A stretch of DNA of 46,871 bases from Hyphomicrobiales bacterium. Its GTDB lineage: Bacteria > Pseudomonadota > Alphaproteobacteria > Rhizobiales > Rhizobiaceae. Positions 34,872-41,667 of this stretch are shown piece by piece. Location: positions 1 to 46,871 of the forward strand of contig JAFKJW010000187.1 in assembly GCA_017305925.1 (NCBI GenBank). Reading direction: 5' to 3'. The notes under the pieces were generated by a model. That model searched no databases, was not told the origin of the DNA, and saw only the letters and a list, made by a program, of their open reading frames with translations. How positions within the stretch are numbered: position 1 is the first letter of the stretch; the number at the start of each line of letters is the position of its first letter. Position numbers and translations under genes: made by a program.

Positions 34872-36101
34872 TCAAGGCCGGCTGATCTCTTCCAGATACC
34901 AGTCGATGTAGCGGAGCTCGTTGTATTCCATCGGCGCGATCGGGCCGGGCTCGAAGAAATGTGAGCGCACGCCGCGTGCGGTATGCTCGATGATCTTCTT
35001 GTCCTCCTCTGTGGTCACGGTCCACAGCCAGGTGAGCTTTTCGAGGTCGTAGTCCTCCCCCTCGACTGCGTCGCCCCCGACCAGCCAGACCAGTTCCATG
35101 TCGCAGGCGTTGGGGCCGCGCGGCACGAAGCGGTAGATCATGCCGTGGTCGGGATAACAGACGAGGAACGTCGTGCCGCCGAGATGGATGGAGGTGACGC
35201 CGCCGTCGGACTCGCTGAAACGGCCCATCGGCGGCGCCACCAGCTTGCCGTCCTTGCTGCCGCTGGCCACCCCCTCGTAAAGCGCATAGCGGAAGGTATC
35301 GATAGCCTCCTGCCCGTTGGCGGAATTCTGCCAGCGGTTTCCCGCAACGATGCTGACGCCGAGCGCGCAGGTGCGCTCCTCCATCGCCGTGTTGAGCTCG
35401 GCGATCATCTCCTTCGGCTTTTCAAGTGCGTGGGTCTGCGAATATTCCGGATGCGCCGGCCCGCAATGGTAGCACTCGACATAGTTCTCGACCGCAAGCT
35501 TCCAGTTGGCCTCGAAGGAATACATCCTGCGGTGTGCCACCCTGGCCTCACCCCAGCCGTATTGGCCCGCGCTGGTGCGCAGAGATTGTTCGATCGGGTC
35601 GAAATCGAGCGGCTTTTCGGCGAACGAGACGAACACCAGACCGGCGGCGACACGCACGTGAAGCTTCTTCAGCCCATGTTCGGCCCGGTCGAAATCCTTC
35701 GGCATCAGCCGCGCGGCGCGGAGCGAACCGTCATTGGCGTAGGTCCAGGCATGATAGGGGCAAACGAACATCTTCGCGTTGCCCTTCGGCTTGGTGCAGA
35801 CCTCGGCGCCGCGGTGGCGGCAGACGTTCAGCATGGCGTGGACCGTGCCGTCCATGCCGCGCGTCAGGATCACCGCCTCGTCGCCGAGATTGAACAGCTC
35901 GAAGTCACCGGGATCGGGGATGATGCTTTCATGCCCGACACAGTGCCAGTGACGGAAGAACACGCGCTCCATGTCGCGCGCGTAGATCGCCGGATCGTGA
36001 TAGAAGGCCCGCACCAGCCCGTATCCCGGCCTGTGCTCCGCAACGAGACGATCGATGGCATCGGGCTGGATCGCATCTTTCTGAAGTGAGATCGCGCTCA
36101 T
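34872..36101 (-). CDS. Rieske non-haem iron oxygenase, quaternary-amine demethylase type
   Basis: A 409-residue oxygenase alpha subunit. The Rieske cluster ligands are Cys94, His96, Cys114 and His117 (CRHRG ... CPYHAW). The catalytic iron region reads ENYVECYHCGPAHPEY with His212 and His217. Glu209 stands where classical ring-hydroxylating enzymes have Asp; this exchange is shared with carnitine, glycine-betaine and stachydrine enzymes, which demethylate or cleave quaternary amines. ATG 36101 has AAGGAG upstream. It is the last of five leftward genes behind a cobalamin riboswitch. No second reductase is encoded, so it probably draws electrons from the GbcB-like protein. The substrate may be stachydrine, dimethylglycine or another betaine. 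Confidence 0.83.
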   Translation of the reverse strand: MSAISLQKDAIQPDAIDRLVAEHRPGYGLVRAFYHDPAIYARDMERVFFRHWHCVGHESIIPDPGDFELFNLGDEAVILTRGMDGTVHAMLNVCRHRGAEVCTKPKGNAKMFVCPYHAWTYANDGSLRAARLMPKDFDRAEHGLKKLHVRVAAGLVFVSFAEKPLDFDPIEQSLRTSAGQYGWGEARVAHRRMYSFEANWKLAVENYVECYHCGPAHPEYSQTHALEKPKEMIAELNTAMEERTCALGVSIVAGNRWQNSANGQEAIDTFRYALYEGVASGSKDGKLVAPPMGRFSESDGGVTSIHLGGTTFLVCYPDHGMIYRFVPRGPNACDMELVWLVGGDAVEGEDYDLEKLTWLWTVTTEEDKKIIEHTARGVRSHFFEPGPIAPMEYNELRYIDWYLEEISRP

Positions 36102-36137
36102 CCGCGGACTCCTTGGCCTCAAGGCGACGTTTCGCGT

Positions 36138-37190
36138 TCAGATCTCGGTCCGCCGTTCCTTGTAGGCGTCGGGGATCGCGGCGTCGGTGCCGAAAAAGGC
36201 GTGCTTCGACATATCCGGCGAATAGCGGCTGCCCGGCACGATGCGGCCGAGCGCCTCGGCGACGGCGCGGATGTGATGGGGAGCAGCGCCACAGCACAGC
36301 CCGATATAGCGCACGCCCATGTCATGGGCCTCGCGCGCGTACTCGGCGCATTCGTAGCGGTTGCAGGTGAACGGATCGAGCGCGGTCGGAAACGGCCTGT
36401 TGCCTGGAACGCAGGAGCAGGCACGGTCGGTGAGCGACTGGAAGGTCGGCTCGGCTTCGGTGGTGCGGTAGGGCACCGGAAGTGACGCGACGTGGCAGGA
36501 GACCGCCTCGCGTATCTTCTTCACGACGGGCATCAGCGTCTTCGGTCCCCGCTGGCAGTTCAGGCCGACGACGTCGGCTCCGGCGGCCTCGAGCCGCTTG
36601 CAGGCGTCGACCACGTCGACGCCGTCGAACATCTTTTCATCGCGGTGGACCGAGAGCGTGACCACGGACGGCAGTCCGGTCGCCTTCATGACGTCGAGCG
36701 CGATCGCCGCCTCGCCGTACCAATCGATGGTCTCGGCGATCAGGAAGTCCGCGCCCTCCTCCACGGCCCAGCCGATCTGCTCCTCGAACATGGCGCGCAC
36801 CGCCTTGTGGGTAGACGGGTCGTCGGCCTCGTAGGCATTGGTGTTGCAGATGTTGCCGGCCATCAGGCAACCGTTGCGGTCGGCGACATCCCTGGCGATG
36901 CGCAGCGCCTGGCGGTTGATCCTCTCCAGGATATCCTCGCGGCCGATGACCTTCAGCTTCTGACGGTGCGCATAATAGGTGAACGCCTCGACCACGTCGG
37001 AGCCGGCATGGACGAAATCCTCGTGCAGGCGGATCACGGCGTCCGGATGGTCGATGACCACTTCCGGAACGAACGGGCCTGCCTGGAGATAGCCGCGGCG
37101 CTCGAGTTCGAACAGATAGCCTTCGGCGCAGATGACCGGACCGGCATCCAGCCGTTCGAGGAGACCGCGCTTTTGTTTGGCAGGAGACAT
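36138..37190 (-). CDS. bmt: Betaine-homocysteine S-methyltransferase
   Basis: A 350-residue zinc-dependent methyltransferase that moves a methyl group from glycine betaine (or a similar donor) to homocysteine to make methionine, without cobalamin. The match to the BHMT family is long: RGLLERLDAG, ERRGYLQAGPFVPE, AGSDVVEAFTYYA, DFLIAE, GLNCQRGP and REAHDMGVRYIGLCCGAAPHHIRAVAEAL. Zinc ligands are Cys212, Cys299 and Cys300. ATG 37190 has GAAGGA upstream. Four further cysteines (258, 260, 276, 281) cluster before the last motif, which I do not recall from the mammalian enzyme. A related gene in Sinorhizobium meliloti was described, as I recall, as a betaine-dependent methionine synthase. It is the fourth gene of the riboswitch operon. 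Confidence 0.85.
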   Translation of the reverse strand: MSPAKQKRGLLERLDAGPVICAEGYLFELERRGYLQAGPFVPEVVIDHPDAVIRLHEDFVHAGSDVVEAFTYYAHRQKLKVIGREDILERINRQALRIARDVADRNGCLMAGNICNTNAYEADDPSTHKAVRAMFEEQIGWAVEEGADFLIAETIDWYGEAAIALDVMKATGLPSVVTLSVHRDEKMFDGVDVVDACKRLEAAGADVVGLNCQRGPKTLMPVVKKIREAVSCHVASLPVPYRTTEAEPTFQSLTDRACSCVPGNRPFPTALDPFTCNRYECAEYAREAHDMGVRYIGLCCGAAPHHIRAVAEALGRIVPGSRYSPDMSKHAFFGTDAAIPDAYKERRTEI

Positions 37191-37203
37191 GGGAGATTCC
37201 TTC

Positions 37204-37479
37204 TCAAAGATTCCGAAGGGGCCGTTGCCAGCCGCTGTCGCCGGCAACGGCGACCAGCAGCATGCGCAGGCATTGAACGTCGGGATGGAACGGCACGCGC
37301 CTGTCGATGAGGGCGATCTGCCCGCGCGCTGCAGCCGCAAGGTCGGCTCCGTGCGGCACGGACATCAGCCAGTCCGCGAACACCTCCTCCGGCGGCGGCA
37401 GGGGCGAGATGGCCCGTAGTGTCTCGCGGTCGAGCGGCCGCCTGGTTGCGATGGTGTCGTCGTCGTCGCGAGCGGTCAT
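37204..37479 (-). CDS. Small protein of unknown function in the Rieske/BHMT operon
   Basis: A 91-residue reading frame whose ATG overlaps the stop of the reductase gene (ATGA) and whose stop lies 13 bases before the BHMT start, so it is a genuine member of the operon. The product starts MTARDDDDTIATRRPLDRET and contains PPPEEVFADWLMSVPHGADL and QIALIDRRVPFHPDVQCLRM. It has no signal peptide, no membrane segment and only one cysteine, so it is not a ferredoxin. I do not recognise the family. Its place between the electron-transfer protein and the methyltransferase hints at an accessory or assembly factor. Confidence 0.7.
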   Translation of the reverse strand: MTARDDDDTIATRRPLDRETLRAISPLPPPEEVFADWLMSVPHGADLAAAARGQIALIDRRVPFHPDVQCLRMLLVAVAGDSGWQRPLRNL

Positions 37480-38573
37480 GCCTCGATCTCCAGCGGCGTA
37501 AGGGGCTTCGAACAGCAGGCGAGGATGAAGCCTTCGGCGATCTCGTCGTCGAGGATGCCGCCATTGTGGCTCATCTCGACCTCGCCGGAGAGCTTCTTCA
37601 CCTTGCAGGTGCCGCACAGGCCGAATTCGCAGGCGGCGGAGATGCGCACCCCGGCCGCACGCGCGGTTTGCAGCACGGTCTGGCCGGGTTGACACTGGCC
37701 CTCGACGCTGGAAACGGCGAACCGGATCGGAACCGCTGCGGCCTGCTCGCCGGCATCGCCGCCCGAGAATGGCGCGGGAACCTCCTCGGCGACCGGAGCG
37801 GAAAAGCTCTCCTGGTGATAGTGCGCCATGTCGAAGCCGGAAGCCGCCAGCATGCCGCGCACGGCGCGCATGAACGGCTCAGGGCCGCAGCAGAACACCT
37901 CGCGCTCGCGGAAGTCCGGCGACAGCAGCGGCAGGCGCACGGCGTCGATGCGGCCCATATGGCCGAACCAGCTCTCGCGGCTCGACCGCTCCTCGATCAG
38001 GAAGCCGAGGGACAGGCCGGGCATGCGGGAGCCGAGCAGCTCCAGCTCCTTGCGGAAGATGATCTCTTCCGGCCGCCGCGCGCAGTTGACGAAGGCCACG
38101 TCCGTCCATGGTGCGCAGTCGTTCAGCCAGCGCAGCATCGACATCATCGGCGTGACGCCGGACCCGGCGGAGACGAATAGGTACTTCCCGGCCGGGTGGT
38201 TGTGATGGGAGAAGTCGCCGGCCGGGCCATAGGCTTTGACATGGGTTCCGATCGCAAGATTGTCGAACATCCAGCGCGTGCCGATGCTGCCGGGTTGCGC
38301 CTTGACGGTCACGGCGATGGAGAACGGCCGCGACGGCGACGACGACAGCGTGTAGGTGCGCATCAGCGGACCGCCGTCCATCGGCAGTTCCAGCGTGACG
38401 AACTGGCCGGGCTTGTAGCGGAACCATGTCTGCGCGTCGGAGCGGAAGACGAATGTCTTCACCTCGGGCGCCTCGTCGACGACGCCGATCACCTCCAGCA
38501 CTTGCAGGCGGTCGTTCCACGGCGTCATCTCGTCCAGATGACGGTAGAGAGTGAGGTCGGTCATCGCGTTCAC
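37476..38573 (-). CDS. gbcB: Glycine-betaine monooxygenase reductase (FNR-like with 2Fe-2S ferredoxin domain)
   Basis: A 365-residue electron-transfer protein. The flavin domain shows KPGQFVTLELPM, RTYTLSSSPS and VKAQPGSIGTRWM. The nicotinamide domain shows VSAGSGVTPMMSMLRWL and VFCCGPEPFMRAV. The C-terminal plant-type ferredoxin domain has CEFGLCGTCKVKK and a final cysteine in ILACCSKP, giving four cluster ligands. This order fits GbcB and other Rieske-oxygenase reductases. GTG 38573 was chosen since GAGGAGGG stands at the right distance; ATG 38564 is the alternative. It starts 10 bases after the GbcA-like gene and overlaps the small protein gene by four bases. Confidence 0.86.
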   Translation of the reverse strand: MNAMTDLTLYRHLDEMTPWNDRLQVLEVIGVVDEAPEVKTFVFRSDAQTWFRYKPGQFVTLELPMDGGPLMRTYTLSSSPSRPFSIAVTVKAQPGSIGTRWMFDNLAIGTHVKAYGPAGDFSHHNHPAGKYLFVSAGSGVTPMMSMLRWLNDCAPWTDVAFVNCARRPEEIIFRKELELLGSRMPGLSLGFLIEERSSRESWFGHMGRIDAVRLPLLSPDFREREVFCCGPEPFMRAVRGMLAASGFDMAHYHQESFSAPVAEEVPAPFSGGDAGEQAAAVPIRFAVSSVEGQCQPGQTVLQTARAAGVRISAACEFGLCGTCKVKKLSGEVEMSHNGGILDDEIAEGFILACCSKPLTPLEIEA

Positions 38574-38583
38574 GCGCCCCTCC

Positions 38584-39831
38584 TCACGCCACGTTGCGCA
38601 GCGTCGGCTTCTCGCCCTCCGCCAGCCGCGGCTCCATGAACCCCGCATACCAGTCGACGAACTGGATCACGCCGCCTTCGTGCATCTCGGAATAGGGGCC
38701 CGGCTCGTAGGCGGGCGACTTGATGCCGAAGGCGTTCTCCTCGACGATGCGGCGGTCCTCATCGTTGGTCATGGTCCAGACGTGGGTGAGTTCGTCGATC
38801 GCATAGTCGACGCCCTCGACGGCGTCCTTGTGGACCAGCCACTTGGTCGTCACCGCCGTCTCGGTGGCGCTGATCGGCAACACGCGGAAGGTGGTCGCGT
38901 GGTCGATCAGGACGTGATTCCACGTCGTCGGATAGTGGTAGAGCATCAGGGTACCGATGCGGTCCGCGCTCACGGCGTCGGCAAGGTTCTTCCTGACGGC
39001 AGGCTTGCCGGTCATGGTGTAGGAAACGGCATCGCGCAGCAGCGGCGCGCGGGTGGCGCGGTATTGGCCGCGACCGTCGATGCTGAAGCGCGACGGCAGG
39101 CCCGCCGCCTCGCAATGGGCCCAGTGCGCCAGCATCTCCGGGTCGCTATCGACGCTCGGCACGCCGGTGATGGTGGGCGCTTCCGGGAAAGTCTTGCACA
39201 GTTCCGGATGGTTCGCCGCGCAATGATAGCACTCGCGGTTGTTCTCCCACACCAGCTTCCAGTTGCCCTTCTCGACGATGGTCGTCTCGTACGCGACCTT
39301 GGCGTCGGCAAGGTTGTGCGGCGCGAAGAAAGGCTCCATCAGCGTTCGGAACGGCGCGAAATCGGCTGGCTCGTCCGCGAGACAGATGAAGATGTAGCCG
39401 GCGACGCTTTCGCAGGCGATCGCCTTCAGGCCGAAATCCTCCTTGCAGAACCCGTCCGCCATCTGGCGGGCGAAGACCAGCGAGCCGTCGAGATCGTAGG
39501 TCCATTGGTGATAGGGGCAGACCAGCCGCGCGGCGGTGCCGCGCTCGGTGTTGCAAACGCGGCTGCCGCGGTGCCGGCAGGAATTATGCAGGGCGCGGAT
39601 CCGGCCGTCGCGGCCGCGCACGATCACCACCGGATAGTCGCCCACCTGCACGGTGAAGAAGGAGCCGGGTTTGGCGATCTCGCAATCATGGCCGACGAAC
39701 AACCAGTCGCGATACCAGATCAGCTCGAGGTCGAGCCTGTAGAAATCCGGGTCGATGTAGAAGGGCTGCTGAAGGGAAAAGCCGCCGCGCCGCTCGCGGA
39801 TCAGCTTCAGCATTTCGTTGCGCGTGTCCAT
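38584..39831 (-). CDS. gbcA: Glycine-betaine monooxygenase oxygenase subunit (Rieske)
   Basis: A 415-residue Rieske oxygenase close to GbcA, which demethylates glycine betaine to dimethylglycine and formaldehyde. Ligands: Cys85, His87, Cys105, His108 for the cluster; His203 and His208 with Glu200 in the ENNRECYHCAANHPE stretch. VCPYHQWTYDLDG, VEKGNWKLVWENNRECYHC, TKWLVHKDAVEGVDYAID and PAYEPGPYSEMHEGGVIQFV agree with GbcA as I remember it. ATG 39831 has GAGG upstream; a longer frame adds a tail without family character. It is the first gene after a cobalamin riboswitch, 125 bases downstream of the aptamer. Confidence 0.85.
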   Translation of the reverse strand: MDTRNEMLKLIRERRGGFSLQQPFYIDPDFYRLDLELIWYRDWLFVGHDCEIAKPGSFFTVQVGDYPVVIVRGRDGRIRALHNSCRHRGSRVCNTERGTAARLVCPYHQWTYDLDGSLVFARQMADGFCKEDFGLKAIACESVAGYIFICLADEPADFAPFRTLMEPFFAPHNLADAKVAYETTIVEKGNWKLVWENNRECYHCAANHPELCKTFPEAPTITGVPSVDSDPEMLAHWAHCEAAGLPSRFSIDGRGQYRATRAPLLRDAVSYTMTGKPAVRKNLADAVSADRIGTLMLYHYPTTWNHVLIDHATTFRVLPISATETAVTTKWLVHKDAVEGVDYAIDELTHVWTMTNDEDRRIVEENAFGIKSPAYEPGPYSEMHEGGVIQFVDWYAGFMEPRLAEGEKPTLRNVA

Positions 39832-39889
39832 GTCCGTCCTCGCATCTGCACAAGGACTGAACTGGTGGTGATTGAGGGGTAGATGACCG

Positions 39890-39907
39890 CGGGCGAAGCA
39901 TCGCCCG
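39890..39907 (-). promoter_or_regulatory. Hairpin between riboswitch aptamer and gbcA
   Basis: CGGGCGA-AGCA-TCGCCCG folds as a perfect 7-bp stem. It lies between the B12 box (39957) and the gbcA start (39831), where the expression platform of the riboswitch is expected. No T-run follows on the minus strand, so it is not a classical terminator and may work by pairing exchange. Confidence 0.4.
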
Positions 39908-39956
39908 GAGCGCTCTGCCTCTTGACCGCCCACCGCGATCAGTCAGGTTACGTCCG

Positions 39957-40095
39957 AGGCTGGTTTCCGGGCTCCGAAGCTGGCCTTGTCAGGCCGTCCC
40001 GACACCTTCCCAGGCTCATCGCCCAGTGGTCGTCGTCGGGGTTCAGCTCCGCTACCGTTGCGGGGGCAGCGCCGGCGTCAAACCGGCTTCCCAAT
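39957..40095 (-). promoter_or_regulatory. Cobalamin riboswitch upstream of gbcAB-BHMT operon
   Basis: Read on the minus strand, the element runs GGGAAGCCGG, then GACGCCGGCGCTGCCCCCGC, CCACTGGGC, CCTGGGAAGG and finally the B12 box AGCCCGGAAACCAGCC. These blocks come in the order of cobalamin aptamers, and the same order is found at 44671-44808 in front of nrdA. The B12 box is somewhat variant (GGAAACC for GGAGACC), but the adenosines are kept. The adjacent downstream operon contains a B12-independent methionine synthase (BHMT), a logical target for repression by cobalamin. Confidence 0.88.
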
Positions 40096-40245
40096 TATCC
40101 CGCCGGCATTTCCGCCGGCAGGCACCTTGAACGTCAGGAGGATGCACCTTTCGTCCCCGGGATGAAACTATGGAAACGACATCCGGCACACGCAAAGGCG
40201 ACAGTCCGTCTTATCCCGCGCGGCCGCCTAGCGCGGCGACGGCCG
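40096..40245. other. Leader/promoter region of riboswitch operon, no gene seen
   Basis: Between the aptamer and the relic at 40246 I see no coding region. A self-complementary GCCGGC repeated at 40102-40117 could form a stem at the 5' end of the aptamer. The promoter for the leftward operon should lie here, but no convincing -35/-10 pair stands out. Confidence 0.4.
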
Positions 40246-40440
40246 TCACGCACCGCCGGAGTCGCACACCAGCCGGGCCGCGCATGAATCTTTCCGGCAC
40301 ACCTGCTTGCCGCACCATGAAGCCAGAATGATGTCAGGCCGCGCGTCGATCACGGCCTGTGGAGCGACGATGCGGTCTTTCGCCGCTTTCTTCTTCGCCT
40401 GTTCCGGAAAGATATCATCGACGAGAGATCGGCGACGGCT
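40246..40440 (-). pseudogene. Relic of cobalamin/iron-siderophore-type ABC binding protein
   Basis: About 60 codons on the minus strand read LVDDIFPEQAKKKAAKDRIV, then APQAVIDARPDIILASWCGK, then RKDSCAARLVCDSGGA and a stop. The A..RPD.IL.SWCGK pattern belongs to BtuF/FhuD-type binding proteins (COG0614), especially those annotated as cobalamin-binding in rhizobia. There is no start, no signal peptide and no downstream half, and the end appears shifted in frame. It lies between nrdB and the second cobalamin riboswitch, so it may be left over from a B12-uptake gene once under riboswitch control. Confidence 0.45.
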
Positions 40441-40514
40441 GGCTGGGCGAGCAGCCATGACAGGAACACGTCTTCCGGCCGGGGCAAGCCGGCAGGTCAG
40501 GATTGGCCCGATCC

Positions 40515-41641
40515 TCAGTCCCATGCCAGCGCCCCGCCATTCTGATACTCGATGACGCGCGTCTCGAAGAAGTTCTTTTCCTTCTTCAGGTCCATCGCTT
40601 CCGACATCCACGGGAACGGGTTCTCCGCCTCGGTGAAGACAGGTGGAGGCCGAGCTGGGCGCAGCGGCGGTTGGCGATGAAGTGCATGTACTGCTCGCAA
40701 AGCGCGGCGTTGAGGCCGAGGAAGCCGCGCGGCATCGTATCGCGGCCGTAGGCCGCTTCCAGCTCGGCCGCATCCGAGATCATGCCGCGCACCTCGTCCT
40801 GGAACGCCCTGGTCCAGAGGTGCGGATTCTCGATCTTGATCTGGTTGATCACGTCGATGCCGAAGTTCAGGTGGATCGACTCGTCGCGCAATATGTACTG
40901 GTACTGCTCGGCAATCCCGACCATCTTGTTGCGCCGGCCGAGCGACAGGATCTGCGCGAAGCCTGTATAGAACCACATGCCCTCGAAGATCACGTAGAAG
41001 GCGACGAGGTCGCGCAGGAAGGCCCGGTCGGTCTCCGGCGTGCCGGTCCGGAAATCCGGATCGTCGAGATGCTGCGTATGCTTCAGCGCCCAGGCCGCCT
41101 TGTCGGTGATCGAGGGCACCTCGCGGTACATGTTGAACAGCTCGCCCTCGTCCAGCGCCAGGCTTTCGACGATGTACTGGAAGGTGTGTGTGTGGATCGC
41201 CTCCTCGAAGGCCTGCCTGAGCAGATACTGCCGGCATTCCGGGTTGGTCAGGTGGCGGTAGATGGCGAGCACGATGTTGTTCGCCACCAGCGACTCCGAT
41301 GCGGCGAAGAAGCCGAGATTGCGCTTGAGCATGCGCCGCTCGTCCTCCGTCAGGCCGTCCCTCGACTTCCACAATGCGATGTCGGCCTGCATCGACACTT
41401 CGGTCGGCATCCAGTGGTTGTTGCAGCCGGAGAGGTATTTCTCCCACGCCCAGCGGTATTTGAGCGGCAGGAGCTGGTTCACGTCGGCGCGGGCGTTGAT
41501 CATGCGCTTGTCGTCGACCGACACGCGGGCGCCGCCGCGTTCGATCGCGCCGAGGCCAGTGGCGTCGGCGGAAACCCCTCCCACGACAACGGGATCGACG
41601 ACGATCGCGGGATTGGCTTTCGGTTCGGACCAGTCGAGCAT
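40515..41641 (-). pseudogene. nrdB: Ribonucleotide reductase beta subunit, class Ic-like, with apparent frameshift
   Basis: The small subunit of class I ribonucleotide reductase. ATG 41641 follows AAGGAG. Metal ligands can be placed at Glu116 (ASESLVANN), Glu147 and His150 ([10 protein letters not shown]), then the later Glu in FEGMWF and the Glu/His of [10 protein letters not shown]. Position 154 is Phe where class Ia has the radical Tyr; this and the Glu first ligand match the Chlamydia-type class Ic R2 (Mn/Fe, Phe127). At about 40641-40648 the frame breaks: one frame ends ...RRCAQLGL and runs to a stop at 40586, while the expected ending [12 protein letters not shown] ... NFFETRVIEYQ continues one base out of phase to 40515. 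One missing base explains both. The lost tail is needed for radical transfer and NrdA binding. Confidence 0.85.
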
Positions 41642-41667
41642 TTTTCCGTCTCCTTTTTCTTCGCTAC

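Noticed and set aside
40246-40773. A 175-codon minus-strand frame taken as an intact gene
   Set aside because: Its first half overlaps the real C-terminus of nrdB in another frame; only the last 60 or so codons resemble a protein, so it was kept as a relic.
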